Source: HGM04593 sp045654885 (GTDB lineage Bacteria; Bacteroidota; Bacteroidia; Bacteroidales; Bacteroidaceae). Taken from it: 62,604 nucleotides of DNA. The notes below the pieces were generated by a model. That model was not told the origin of the DNA, made no database searches, and saw only the letters and a program-made list of their open reading frames with translations. How positions within the stretch are numbered: position 1 is the first letter of the stretch; every line of letters starts with the position of its first letter. The stretch is taken from assembly GCA_045654885.1 (NCBI GenBank), contig JAZOOF010000041.1:1-62604 (forward strand). Reading direction: 5' to 3'. Position numbers and translations under genes: made by a program. Of the stretch, positions 7,765 through 17,089 are shown in pieces.

Positions 7765-8805
7765 TCAATTATTATTGTTTTTCTCTTGTTTTAGTGTAGA
7801 GAGCATGCCGCATGCAGCAAAGATGTCCTCGCCGCGCGATGCCCTGATGGTGGTGAACAGCCCGTTATGGGTGAGGAAATCGCGTAGCTGTGTCATCCCG
7901 GCCTCGTCGACACCTTCGAGAGGAACACCCGGTATGGCATGGTAACGTATGAGGTTTATGCGGCAGTCGATGCCGTCGAGCAGCTGCAACAGCTTGCGGG
8001 CATAGAACGGTGTCTCATTAATTCCCTTGAACACAATGTACTCGAACGTGAGTCTACGCTGGTGACTGAAATCGTATTGGCGCAAAAGGTCGAGCATCTC
8101 GGTGGTGGGGAAACCTTTCTCGGCCGGCATTATCTGTGCTCGCTGCTCGGGGATGGGGTGGTGCAGGCTGATGGCAATGTGGTAGTCGCCCGAGTCGAGC
8201 AGGCGCTTCAGTCCTTTGCGCACACCAACCGACGATACCGTGAGACGGTGCGGGCTCCAGCCCAATCCGTAGTCCGAGGTGAGGATTTCAATTGCCGGCA
8301 ACAGGTTGTCGAGGTTGTCGCAGGGCTCACCCATTCCCATGAAAACAATGTTGGTGAGCTTTTCGAACTCGGGCAGTGCCAGTATCTGGTTGACAATTTC
8401 GTTTGTCGTGAGGTTGGCTGTGTACTTCTGTTTTCCTGTCATGCAGAACAGGCAGTTCATCTTGCACCCCACCTGTGACGACACGCATAGCGTGGCGCGG
8501 TCGCCGTCAGGAATGTACACGGCCTCGACGAAGTGGTTGTTGTCGACTCTGTAGAGGTACTTCACTGTGCCGTCTACCGAACGTGCCTCATCGGCCGGGG
8601 CTACGTAGCCCACCTCAAAGAGTTCGTTGAGTCTTGCACGGTTCTTGAGCGAGATGTTCGACATTTCGTCAATTGTGCCTACACGTTTCTTGTACACCCA
8701 ATCGGCAATCTGCTTGGCAGTGAATGCCGGCATTCCGGCCTCTTTCACGGCTTCAGTCAGTTTGCTCAATGTCATGCCTGCCAACTTTCTCTTTTTATCT
8801 TCCAT
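7765..8805 (-). CDS. rlmN: 23S rRNA/tRNA adenine-C2 methyltransferase RlmN
   Basis: RlmN is a radical-SAM enzyme that methylates C2 of A2503 in 23S rRNA and A37 in some tRNAs. From ATG 8805 the protein has 346 residues. The iron-sulfur cluster motif C-x3-C-x2-C is at C114, C118 and C121. The two catalytic cysteines expected for the ping-pong mechanism are at C107 (seven before the cluster, as in E. coli) and C332 in 'AACGMLSTLKQE'. 'FMGMGEPCDN' and 'ISLHHPIPEQR' are also family motifs. It is the first gene of the minus-strand operon; a TATCTTCG -7 element lies upstream at 8843-8850. Confidence 0.95.
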   Translation of the reverse strand: MEDKKRKLAGMTLSKLTEAVKEAGMPAFTAKQIADWVYKKRVGTIDEMSNISLKNRARLNELFEVGYVAPADEARSVDGTVKYLYRVDNNHFVEAVYIPDGDRATLCVSSQVGCKMNCLFCMTGKQKYTANLTTNEIVNQILALPEFEKLTNIVFMGMGEPCDNLDNLLPAIEILTSDYGLGWSPHRLTVSSVGVRKGLKRLLDSGDYHIAISLHHPIPEQRAQIMPAEKGFPTTEMLDLLRQYDFSHQRRLTFEYIVFKGINETPFYARKLLQLLDGIDCRINLIRYHAIPGVPLEGVDEAGMTQLRDFLTHNGLFTTIRASRGEDIFAACGMLSTLKQEKNNNN

Positions 8806-8842
8806 AATGCACGGTGTGTTTGCAACAAATGCTATTTCCTTG

Positions 8843-8850
8843 CGAAGATA
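8843..8850 (-). promoter_or_regulatory. Predicted -7 element of the rlmN operon
   Basis: On the minus strand this reads TATCTTCG, a common variant of the Bacteroides -7 box, 38 bases before the rlmN ATG. No clear -33 box is visible. Confidence 0.45.
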
Positions 8851-8954
8851 ATGCAAAAAAGTGATTTTCAGGTAATGTCGTCCTCTTTTTAATAATAATA
8901 AACCATTAAATGATATTTTGTTCTAATTTATGGCGGCCATCCAACCCTTTTTAT

Positions 8955-8962
8955 TATTTTCG
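8955..8962 (+). promoter_or_regulatory. Predicted -7 element before the GT2-HIT gene
   Basis: TATTTTCG resembles the -7 box. It would place the transcript start at about 8967-8970, on top of the first ATG (8968), which argues that translation may begin at the second in-frame ATG at 8980. No -33 box is clear. Confidence 0.3.
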
Positions 8963-8967
8963 CGCAA

Positions 8968-11298
8968 ATGTTTCAAAAAATGGCGAAATATAATATAGAA
9001 ACTATTGTAACAGACAGCTTGTTGCAACCGACAGCGTGGTTCAAGGAGGCTGCAGAGAAGGCAACGGCAGATTTCCTTATGTTTGTGGGCAAGGAAAGCG
9101 TGTCTGTGGATGAGGCGTTGCTTGACGGGATGTTGCATGCAATGCCCGATGAGGCTGTCATGGCCTATTCCCATTATCGTAAAAAGATTGACGGCAATAT
9201 TGTCGACGCACCTACAATTGGGTTGCAACCCGGTAGCTTGCGCAATGATTTTGACTTTGGTCCGGTGGTGCTTTTCAGGGTTGCGGCATTGAAAAGATAT
9301 TATGATGGGGATGTGTATGAATATGCCTATGCGGGCTTCTACCAATTGCGCCTGGCAATGGAACGCGTTGGTAAGATATATCACCACCCTGAATATGTGT
9401 ACACGGTAGACGAGGATGACACACGCAAAAGCGGCGAAAAGCAGTTCGACTATGTGAACCCTGCGCAACGTAGCGTGCAGATTGAGATGGAACAGGCGTG
9501 TACAAGGCACCTCAAGGCGATAAAAGCATGGCTGTTGCCTTGTAAATATGATAGAATAGACCTGCGTGCAGGCGAATTTCCCGTTGAGGCTTCGGTTGTC
9601 ATTCCTGTGCTCAACCGTGAATCAACCATTGCCGACGCCATAACATCGGTACTCAAGCAAAAATGCTCGTTTGCCTTTAATATATTGGTTGTTGACAACC
9701 ATTCAACAGACGGGACTCCGCAGATAATTGACTCCTTTGCCGATGAAAGGGTGGTGCATATTGTCCCTTCGCGCAATGACCTTGGTATTGGAGGTTGTTG
9801 GCAACTGGCAGTGGATGATGTGCGTTGCGGTCGGTTTGCCGTGCAGCTTGACAGTGACGACATATACAGCGATGAAAACACTTTGCAGCGCATCGTGGAC
9901 GGCTTTTATGAACAGCAGTGTGCCATGCTTATTGGCTCTTACAGGATATGTGATTTTGAACTCAATACTTTGCCGCCGGGTGTGATTGACCATCGTGAGT
10001 GGACCGAGGAGAACGGCCGCAACAACGCTTTGCGAATCAATGGTCTTGGCGCACCGCGTGCATTCTTCACTCCCGTCATACGCGAGATTGGCTTCCCTAA
10101 TGTCAGCTATGGCGAGGATTATGCCGTGGGGCTGCAGATTTCGCGCCGGTACAGGATTGGCCGCATATACGATGTGCTCTATCTGTGCCGTCGTTGGGGC
10201 GGTAATTCGGACGCGGCTCTTTCGCATGAAAAGGTGAATGCTCATAATCTCTACAAGGACAGTCTGCGAACGGCTGAACTGCTTGCACGTCAGGAACTTG
10301 TGAAAAGTTGGGAGACTATGGACAGCTTGGGGATTCAGGAGTTTGCCTACAACCAGCTGTCATTGTGGCCTGCGGCAGCAAAACGCTATCAAGAACTTGG
10401 AGGGGTGAAGATGCGCAACTTGGATAACAATCTCTCTTTGCATTGCAATCCGGCGCGTTCGATATCTGTTGCTGCCAAGGTTGATGCAGCGTCTATTGCC
10501 GAACGTCCATGTTTTCTTTGTGCTGCAAACAGACCGGCAGAGCAGATGGCCGGTGATGCGCTCGGTGCACTTGAACTGCTTGTGAACCCCTATCCTATTA
10601 TGCCATACCATTTTACTTTGGCGTCAAAGGTGCATACTCCTCAATTGCTGATGCCTATGTATGCCGATATGTTGCACCTTGCAGTGAGGTGGCCTGGTTT
10701 TGCGCTCTTTTACAATGGAGCCAAATGTGGTGCCTCGGCTCCCGACCATGCCCATTTGCAGGCAGTCCCTGTGAATGGAATCTCTTTGTACTGGAAGCTT
10801 ACAGGGGAAAAATTTGATTTAGGCGAGGCTGCTATAGGTGCCGAAGGAGGTTGCGTGTATAATGTAAAAGGGTATACGGTGCCGTTTTTTCTAATAAAAA
10901 GCAGACAGATATCCCATTCGGTGGCATTGCTGGGAGACCTGTTTGCAGCAATGCCGTCAGTGGATGGCGAGGATGAACCGCGCGTGAATGTGGTGGTGTA
11001 TTCTTCTACCCCCAATGTATTATGGGGCGGAAATGACTTCTATTCATATGAGTATGTGACAATTGTTATCCCCCGCTCCAAGCATCGCCCTGATTGTTTC
11101 TTTGCCAATGATGCTTCGCAACGCCTTGTCAGTCCTGGAACGTTGGATATGGTGGGGCATGTTGTGGTGCCGCGCGAATGTGATTTTGAAGCCATTACCT
11201 GTGACGAGGTTGTGGCGATGTTGCGCGAGGTCGCAATATCGCCCGTCGAGGCCGATTCTGTTTTTGCCAAGTTTAGAAGTTTGAATGAGGAAAATTGA
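8968..11298 (+). CDS. Glycosyltransferase family 2 fused to HIT-like DUF4922 domain
   Basis: A 776-residue two-part protein. Residues 1-200 are an N-terminal region with a degenerate glycosyltransferase look. A GT-A domain starts near residue 208 ('ASVVIPVLNRESTIADAI', 'ILVVDNHSTDGTPQI') and contains the metal-binding 'QLDSDD'. From about residue 500 a second domain appears with 'ERPCFLCAANRP', 'PYHFTLASKVH' and, near residue 594, 'APDHAHLQAVP'. The H-x-H-x-Q pattern is the HIT-superfamily catalytic triad, as in nucleotide-sugar phosphorylases; this matches DUF4922. No membrane segment is obvious. It overlaps the SpoIID gene by 14 bases. Start could also be ATG 8980. Substrate unknown. Confidence 0.85.
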   Translation: MFQKMAKYNIETIVTDSLLQPTAWFKEAAEKATADFLMFVGKESVSVDEALLDGMLHAMPDEAVMAYSHYRKKIDGNIVDAPTIGLQPGSLRNDFDFGPVVLFRVAALKRYYDGDVYEYAYAGFYQLRLAMERVGKIYHHPEYVYTVDEDDTRKSGEKQFDYVNPAQRSVQIEMEQACTRHLKAIKAWLLPCKYDRIDLRAGEFPVEASVVIPVLNRESTIADAITSVLKQKCSFAFNILVVDNHSTDGTPQIIDSFADERVVHIVPSRNDLGIGGCWQLAVDDVRCGRFAVQLDSDDIYSDENTLQRIVDGFYEQQCAMLIGSYRICDFELNTLPPGVIDHREWTEENGRNNALRINGLGAPRAFFTPVIREIGFPNVSYGEDYAVGLQISRRYRIGRIYDVLYLCRRWGGNSDAALSHEKVNAHNLYKDSLRTAELLARQELVKSWETMDSLGIQEFAYNQLSLWPAAAKRYQELGGVKMRNLDNNLSLHCNPARSISVAAKVDAASIAERPCFLCAANRPAEQMAGDALGALELLVNPYPIMPYHFTLASKVHTPQLLMPMYADMLHLAVRWPGFALFYNGAKCGASAPDHAHLQAVPVNGISLYWKLTGEKFDLGEAAIGAEGGCVYNVKGYTVPFFLIKSRQISHSVALLGDLFAAMPSVDGEDEPRVNVVVYSSTPNVLWGGNDFYSYEYVTIVIPRSKHRPDCFFANDASQRLVSPGTLDMVGHVVVPRECDFEAITCDEVVAMLREVAISPVEADSVFAKFRSLNEEN

Positions 11299-12574
11299 TA
11301 TAGGTATTTTGCGTGCGGTGCGCATAAAGTTCGATTTCATCGGGGATTTTGTGCTCGATGGCAAGCCGGTGAACGGCGAAAACACGGTTACCGTTGAGGA
11401 TGGTGCGCTTTGCTTCTGTGGTGAGCGCTATGAGACCCTCGGCTTTGTGCCTCGAACAGACGATGCCTGTTTTGTACTGCACGATGTGGTCATTGGCGTG
11501 GGCTTTCATTGGGAACGTAAAGAGAAACAGACCTTCAAAGGAGAGTTGCGCTTTATTGTTGAGGATGGTGAGGTGCGTGCAATAAACCGCATTTTTGTCG
11601 AGGATTATCTGGTGAGCGTGATATCGAGCGAGATGTCGGCAACATCGTCTCTGGAGTTCTTGAAGGCGCATACAATAATTTCACGGAGTTGGCTCTATGC
11701 ACAACTCGAAAGGGAGGAACGCGTAACATGTGCGCAACTTGGGTATGAGAATGATGACGAGACGGTGCGATGGTATGCCAGGGAGGACCATAGGAACTTT
11801 GATTTCTGTGCCGATGACCACTGTCAGCGCTATCAGGGCATTACGCGTGCTCTGAACCCTGCCGTAGCACGTGCCGTGGAGGAGACGCGTGATGTAGTTC
11901 TCAAGTACGACGGCAAGGTGTGCGATGCGCGTTTCAGCAAATGCTGTGGTGGTGTAACAGAGCGTTTTTCGGCCTGCTGGGAGAGTGTGGACTACGATTA
12001 TCTGCAGGCTTTCAGGGATTGTGAAAACGGTGCTTCATTGCCAGACCTTACCACAGAGGAGGGGGCAAGAGCCTGGATTGAGAGCGTGCCCGATGCTTTC
12101 TGCTCAACCGATGACAAGGCAGTGCTCTCGCAGATATTGAACGGATATGACAGGGAGACCAACGACTTCTATCGTTGGAAAGTCAGATATTCCCAAAGTG
12201 AACTGTCTGCACTTGTGGCAAGGCGCTCCGGCATCGACTTTGGGCTCATAGAGGAACTGCAACCTGTTGAGAGGGGTGCGTCGGGGCGTATTGTGAAGCT
12301 GAGAATTGTCGGTTCAAAGGCCGCAAGGACGGTCGGCAAGGAACTTGAGATACGCCGTTGGCTCTCTGCATCGCACTTGTACAGTTCGGCCTTTGTGGTC
12401 GACAAAGAGTACGATTCGGCGGGCAATATGCACTTTGTGCTCAAGGGTGCCGGGTGGGGGCATGGCGTCGGTCTTTGCCAGATAGGTGCAGCAATGATGG
12501 GCGAAAGAGGGTGCTCCGCTGAACAGATACTCTCGTTCTATTACCCGGGAACGGTGCAGGAAAAGGTGCTCTGA
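11285..12574 (+). CDS. SpoIID/LytB domain protein
   Basis: A 429-residue protein of the SpoIID/LytB family, related to sporulation lytic transglycosylase SpoIID and the amidase enhancer LytB. The key block near residue 108 is 'VSVISSEMSATSSLEFLKAH' followed by 'ISRSWL', and the C-terminus has 'GAGWGHGVGLCQIGAAMMG' and 'ILSFYYPG', both typical. No signal peptide is visible at the chosen start, which is unusual for a wall-acting enzyme and agrees with the cytoplasmic look of its partner. Bacteroidales do not sporulate, so a role in peptidoglycan or glycan remodelling is inferred. The 14-base overlap with the GT2-HIT gene implies coupled translation. Confidence 0.85.
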   Translation: MRKIDIGILRAVRIKFDFIGDFVLDGKPVNGENTVTVEDGALCFCGERYETLGFVPRTDDACFVLHDVVIGVGFHWERKEKQTFKGELRFIVEDGEVRAINRIFVEDYLVSVISSEMSATSSLEFLKAHTIISRSWLYAQLEREERVTCAQLGYENDDETVRWYAREDHRNFDFCADDHCQRYQGITRALNPAVARAVEETRDVVLKYDGKVCDARFSKCCGGVTERFSACWESVDYDYLQAFRDCENGASLPDLTTEEGARAWIESVPDAFCSTDDKAVLSQILNGYDRETNDFYRWKVRYSQSELSALVARRSGIDFGLIEELQPVERGASGRIVKLRIVGSKAARTVGKELEIRRWLSASHLYSSAFVVDKEYDSAGNMHFVLKGAGWGHGVGLCQIGAAMMGERGCSAEQILSFYYPGTVQEKVL

Positions 12575-12641
12575 ATGGGATTCTGTTCACAAATGTGTAA
12601 TGTTTGGGACTGTATAATTATGTAATTTGCTTTTTTTTACA

Positions 12642-12649
12642 TATTTTTG
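12642..12649 (+). promoter_or_regulatory. Predicted -7 element of the polysaccharide locus
   Basis: TATTTTTG matches TAnnTTTG about 107 bases before the first gene of the exopolysaccharide operon. A TTTG at 12626 is only 12 bases upstream, shorter than usual. The leader that follows is AT-rich; I see no terminator or antitermination site in it. Confidence 0.4.
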
Positions 12650-12755
12650 CAGAATAATGTCGTTTTTGGCGGTGTTATTGTGGTGTAAAATATTCCCCGA
12701 TTGTACAATAAATAGTAAAAAAGATAGTTATTATAAAAAATAACTCTTGTCTATC

Positions 12756-13388
12756 ATGGATGAAAAGTCTATAGCTTTGGATATACGCGATGGAATGAAC
12801 GTGTTTGAGCGTGCGGTGAAACGTATTTTTGATTTCATCTGTTCATTCCTTGCATTAATAATATTGTCTCCTGTTTTTCTGATTGTAGCAATTGCTTTGC
12901 TTTGCCAAGGTGATGGCAGTGTGTTTTTCAGGCAAGAGAGAATCGGTTACAAGGGGAAACCCTTCAACATCCTCAAGTTCAGGACTATGCGTATCGACTC
13001 GGAGAGCAATGGCGAACCCCGCCTGGCAAAGGTGAATGATGAGCGTCTGACAAAAGTCGGCAAGTTCCTGCGCGAACATCATCTCGACGAATTGCCGCAG
13101 TTGGTGAATGTGCTAAAGGGCGATATGTCGTTCGTGGGGCCACGTCCCGAGAGACGCTATTTCATTGAGAAAATACGTGAGAAGAATCCAAACTATGACT
13201 ATGTATATCTCATGCGTCCGGGTCTCACATCCATGGCTACGCTGCATAACGGCTATACCGATACAATGGAGAAGATGCTCAAACGTTTGGATATGGATCT
13301 TGAGTATCTGCAGAAACGCTCCTTGTGGCTGGATGCAAAACTTATATTCACAACATTCCTTTATATTGTTAACGGTAAAAAATTCTGA
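12756..13388 (+). CDS. Priming sugar transferase (undecaprenyl-phosphate glycosyl-1-phosphate transferase)
   Basis: This enzyme starts repeat-unit assembly by moving a sugar-1-phosphate onto undecaprenyl phosphate at the inner membrane. From ATG 12756 the product has 210 residues. It is the short form: one membrane helix (about residues 25-48) followed by the catalytic domain with 'FRQERIGYKGKPFNILKFRTM', 'VGKFLREHHLDELPQLVNVL' and 'MSFVGPRPERR', all typical of the bacterial sugar transferase family (PF02397). A TTG three codons earlier is less likely to be the start. It leads the operon and is 7 bases from the exporter gene. The transferred sugar cannot be told from sequence. Confidence 0.93.
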   Translation: MDEKSIALDIRDGMNVFERAVKRIFDFICSFLALIILSPVFLIVAIALLCQGDGSVFFRQERIGYKGKPFNILKFRTMRIDSESNGEPRLAKVNDERLTKVGKFLREHHLDELPQLVNVLKGDMSFVGPRPERRYFIEKIREKNPNYDYVYLMRPGLTSMATLHNGYTDTMEKMLKRLDMDLEYLQKRSLWLDAKLIFTTFLYIVNGKKF

Positions 13389-13395
13389 TATAAAA

Positions 13396-15930
13396 ATGAT
13401 AAGAAGATTATTGTTTGTCATTGCGTTGTCATTCTCGTTCCAGTGGGTGGCAGCGCAAACTATTACAGATGACCAGGTTGTCAAGATGATATTGGCCGAA
13501 AAGGAGAATGGTGCCGATGAGGAGACCATTGCCCGAAAATTGTTGCAGAAGGGTGCGACACCGGCGCAGATTCGCAGGATAAAGGAGAAATATGAGCAGG
13601 AGCAGAGCGGCCTTGGAACTGTCGATATCACCGGCAATGGTGGTAAGAACAACCGTTTGAGGAGTAGCAAGGATAAAAACGGTAATTTTGTCATTTCAAA
13701 AGATGAAAATGCCGGTAAGGAAAAACTGCCTAAAGAAAAGCAGAAGAAACTGCAGAAAGAGAAGGAAAAGGATATGCAGGAGAATATGGCATTCCTTGAC
13801 CTTGATTCAGTCCTCTATTACAAGAACCTGCTGAAGGAGGAGACACCGGTGTTCGGCCGTAATCTCTTCAATAATGAATTGCTGACATTTGAACCGGCAA
13901 TGAACATTCCTGCGCCGGCCGATTATATCCTTGGTGCAGGCGACCAGGTGATAATTGACGTGTGGGGTGCATCGCAGATGACATTTGACAATGTAATTTC
14001 GCCCGAGGGCTTCATTATTGCCGAGGGTGTAGGCCGAATAAAACTCGCAGGTCTTACACTGGCCGAGGCCGACAGATATGTGAATACGGTATTGGGTGAA
14101 TACTATAACGGTTCATCAATAAGCCTCTCGATTGGCGAGATACGCAATGTGAAGGTTGAGATTGTGGGCGAGGTGGTTGCCCCCGGTTCATATACCTTGA
14201 GCGCATTCTCTACTCTGTTCAATGCCTTGTACATGGCCGGTGGAATAAATGAATTCGGCTCTTTGCGCGAGATAAGTGTTTACCGCGACGGCAAGGCTGT
14301 TTCCAGGATTGATGTATATGACTACATAATCAATGGCAACAACACAGGCAACATACGCCTGCAGGATAATGACCTTATCATAGTGGCGCCATACAATGCT
14401 ATCGTGAATATTCAAGGCAAGGTAAAGCGCCCCATGAAGTATGAGATGAAGAGTGATGAGTCATTGGCAAAGTTGCTCTCTTATACAGGTGGCCTCACAG
14501 GTGATGCCTATGACAAGAATTTACGTGTAATACGCAAGAACGGCAGGGAATATTCTGTTCATACAGTTGCGAAAAACGATATTGGCACATTCAATCTTTT
14601 CGACGGCGACTCAATTTATGTTGATTCAATTATTCCCCGCTTCTCTAACATGGTTGAGATAAAGGGTGCTGTGTTCCATCCCGGAATGTACCAGGTTGAC
14701 GGAAAGATAAGGACTGTGCTCGATTTGCTGGAGGCTGCCGACGGCTTGCGCGAGGATGCTTTCCTTGCCCGTGCCGTAATGCACCGCCGCAAGGCCGACA
14801 GACGTCTGGAGGTGCTTGCCATCAATCTCGAGGGTATTCTTGACGGCACATCGCCCGATGTGGAACTGCGCAAGGAGGATGTCCTTTTTATCCCGTCGGT
14901 AGAGGAGATGCGCGGGCAGGAGACACTGAAGATTTCTGGCGAGGTAAACTATCCCGGTGTCTATGAGTTTGCCGAGAATACAACGCTTGAGGACTTTGTG
15001 CTGCAGGCCGGTGGCTTGACAAACGTTGCTTCAACGGCAAAAATTGACATATACCGCAGAATATACAATCCAAAGTCGCTTGAAGGCGGCGATACCATAA
15101 CAGAGGTCTTCTGTTTTGCACTGAAGGATGGCTTTGTGATAGATGGTACTCCCGGTTTTGAACTTGCTCCTTTTGACGAGGTACATGTACGCAAGAGTCC
15201 GGTGAACAATCTTATAAAGAGTGTAACTGTGGACGGTGCCGTGAACTTCAAGGGGGACTATGCAATGCATAACCATGGCTATCGTCTCAGTGACCTTGTG
15301 AAGGATGCGGGCGGTTTCGCCACATCGTCATATCCGCAAGGTGCCCGTCTTTACAGGAAAATGTCGCTCGAGGAGAAGATGCAGCGCGATAACATGATAA
15401 AGCAGTCGCAAAAGCAGATATTTGAGGATGCGCTCCGTTCCGACAAGGCATTTGACATGGCAATATCTGATTCCTTGATTAACCTGAATGCAACATTCGG
15501 CGATTCTTACCTTCTCGATATCGATTTGAGCCGCGCTGTAGAGAATCCCGGCTGCGATGCCGATATTGTGTTGCGCGAAGGTGACAAACTCATTGTGCCC
15601 GAATATGCGGCTACCGTAAAAATAAGCGGCGAGGTACGTTATCCGGTCACTGTAACATATCTTGAAGGAAAGAGCCTGAACCATTATATAAAACATGCGG
15701 GTGGATATGCCGACCGCGCAAAGAAAAACGGAGTCTATGCCATTTACATGAACGGTGGTGTAAAGAAGATTTCAAAACTCTCAAGCAAGGACATACAGCC
15801 GGGAATGGAGATTGTCGTTCCAGCCAAGAATCTGAAGAAAAAAATGACAACGGCTGAGGTTGTGACAATTGGTTCGGCATCGGCTTCAATTGCCACAATG
15901 ATTGTGACTATTGTGAATTTGTTGAAGTAA
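13396..15930 (+). CDS. Polysaccharide export outer-membrane protein (Wza-like, multiple SLBB)
   Basis: The ATG at 13396, 7 bases after the sugar transferase stop, gives a signal peptide (MIRRLLFVIALSFSFQWVAAQ). The 844-residue product forms the export channel for the polysaccharide. After a charged, Lys-rich region (residues 90-130) comes the poly_export domain ('YILGAGDQVIIDVWGASQ', 'ISPEGFIIAEGVGRIKLAGLTLAEAD') and then about five or six SLBB units, recognised by repeated 'V.I.GEV..PG.Y' motifs (for example 'VEIVGEVVAPGSYTL', 'VEIKGAVFHPGMYQV', 'LKISGEVNYPGVYEF', 'VKISGEVRYPVTVTY'). The C-terminus ends with a hydrophobic helix. E. coli Wza is about 380 residues, so this is the long Bacteroidota form. 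Confidence 0.93.
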   Translation: MIRRLLFVIALSFSFQWVAAQTITDDQVVKMILAEKENGADEETIARKLLQKGATPAQIRRIKEKYEQEQSGLGTVDITGNGGKNNRLRSSKDKNGNFVISKDENAGKEKLPKEKQKKLQKEKEKDMQENMAFLDLDSVLYYKNLLKEETPVFGRNLFNNELLTFEPAMNIPAPADYILGAGDQVIIDVWGASQMTFDNVISPEGFIIAEGVGRIKLAGLTLAEADRYVNTVLGEYYNGSSISLSIGEIRNVKVEIVGEVVAPGSYTLSAFSTLFNALYMAGGINEFGSLREISVYRDGKAVSRIDVYDYIINGNNTGNIRLQDNDLIIVAPYNAIVNIQGKVKRPMKYEMKSDESLAKLLSYTGGLTGDAYDKNLRVIRKNGREYSVHTVAKNDIGTFNLFDGDSIYVDSIIPRFSNMVEIKGAVFHPGMYQVDGKIRTVLDLLEAADGLREDAFLARAVMHRRKADRRLEVLAINLEGILDGTSPDVELRKEDVLFIPSVEEMRGQETLKISGEVNYPGVYEFAENTTLEDFVLQAGGLTNVASTAKIDIYRRIYNPKSLEGGDTITEVFCFALKDGFVIDGTPGFELAPFDEVHVRKSPVNNLIKSVTVDGAVNFKGDYAMHNHGYRLSDLVKDAGGFATSSYPQGARLYRKMSLEEKMQRDNMIKQSQKQIFEDALRSDKAFDMAISDSLINLNATFGDSYLLDIDLSRAVENPGCDADIVLREGDKLIVPEYAATVKISGEVRYPVTVTYLEGKSLNHYIKHAGGYADRAKKNGVYAIYMNGGVKKISKLSSKDIQPGMEIVVPAKNLKKKMTTAEVVTIGSASASIATMIVTIVNLLK

Positions 15931-15983
15931 ATGGTTGTAGTGATTGTGCCTTAATGAGTTTTTGTATAAACTGATAACGTGTT

Positions 15984-17060
15984 ATGGACGAAAATAAGGA
16001 AAAGACACAGAGCCTGGATGTTGTCGGCCTGTTGCTGTTATTGTGGAGCAGACGTGTGCGCATTATAATAAATTGTTTTATTGGAGGTGTGTTGGCTATA
16101 ATTATTGCATTCAGCATTCCTAAGCAGTATACCTCTACTGCAGTGCTTGCTCCGGAATTCTCTTCCAGTTCGGCAAACCTGGGCAATATCGGTGCTTTGG
16201 CATCAATGGCGGGTATTAATATTGGAGGACAATCAGGTGAGGACGCATTGTATCCCGAACTCTATCCACAGATTGTATCATCAACTCCTTTCTTGTGCGA
16301 TTTAATGGCTTTGCCTGTTGAGACAAAGGATGGAGATTTGAAAACGTCGTTGTATAAATATTTGGTGCTTCATCAAAAGATGCCATGGTGGAATTCTATT
16401 GTAAAGGTTCCCATGGATTGGATTAAGGGATGCTTTGGGGCAAATGCAGTAGATACTGTGGCGCCGGTTGCCTCTAACATGCATTTGACACGTAAACAGT
16501 ACCTTATGCTGGAGGCATTGGGCAAGAGGATTGCTGTAAATGTGGACAAAGGCAACATGGTGATTACGCTTAATGTAACCATGCAGGATCCGGTGGTGGC
16601 TGCCCATGTGGCAAGCGTCGTTTCTGCCAACTTGCAGGAATATATAGGTACATACCGCTCAGCAAAGGCACGAAAAGATTTGGCCTATGCCGAGACGCTA
16701 TACATTGAAGCGCAGGAAAAGTATTATGCGGCACAGCAGGCCTATGCAAAATATGTAGACCAGCATCAGGGGGTTGTGAAAATGCAGCATCAGATAGAGC
16801 AGGACAGGCTCTCTAATGAACTGGACTTGACCTTTAACGTGTACAACCAATTGGCCCAGCAGGTAGAGGTGGCACGTGCCAAAGTCGCTGAGAGCACTCC
16901 TGTGTGTGTAGTGATGCAACCGGCGATTGTTCCGGTCAAGGCATCTTCGCCAAAGAAGATGATGATGGGATTGCTGTTTGTCTTTTTGGCATTCTTCGGT
17001 ACTGTATCCTGGTTCATTATAAAAGACCGTATTATAGATGTCCGTAAGAATCAACCATAG
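15984..17060 (+). CDS. Wzz/chain-length determinant protein
   Basis: A 358-residue inner-membrane protein with the two-helix Wzz layout: a first helix at about residues 30-50 ('IIINCFIGGVLAIIIAFSI') and a second near 322-342 ('GLLFVFLAFFGTVSWFII'), with a periplasmic coiled-coil-rich region between them. After the first helix comes the typical 'PKQYTSTAVLAPE' strand, and just before the second a Pro-containing stretch ('VCVVMQPAIVPVKASSPKK'). There is no cytoplasmic tyrosine kinase domain. It controls polymer length together with the polymerase that follows 29 bases later. Confidence 0.9.
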   Translation: MDENKEKTQSLDVVGLLLLLWSRRVRIIINCFIGGVLAIIIAFSIPKQYTSTAVLAPEFSSSSANLGNIGALASMAGINIGGQSGEDALYPELYPQIVSSTPFLCDLMALPVETKDGDLKTSLYKYLVLHQKMPWWNSIVKVPMDWIKGCFGANAVDTVAPVASNMHLTRKQYLMLEALGKRIAVNVDKGNMVITLNVTMQDPVVAAHVASVVSANLQEYIGTYRSAKARKDLAYAETLYIEAQEKYYAAQQAYAKYVDQHQGVVKMQHQIEQDRLSNELDLTFNVYNQLAQQVEVARAKVAESTPVCVVMQPAIVPVKASSPKKMMMGLLFVFLAFFGTVSWFIIKDRIIDVRKNQP

Positions 17061-17089
17061 GCATAGTTCTATTAATCTAATGAACGGGG

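Noticed and set aside
12575..12755. Leader of the capsule locus as an Upx-type antitermination or invertible promoter region.
   Set aside because: No inverted repeats flank a promoter and no UpxY/UpxZ gene precedes the locus in this window.
13165..13395. N-terminal extension of the Wza-like protein.
   Set aside because: It runs inside the sugar transferase gene in another frame; the ATG at 13396 gives a proper signal peptide.
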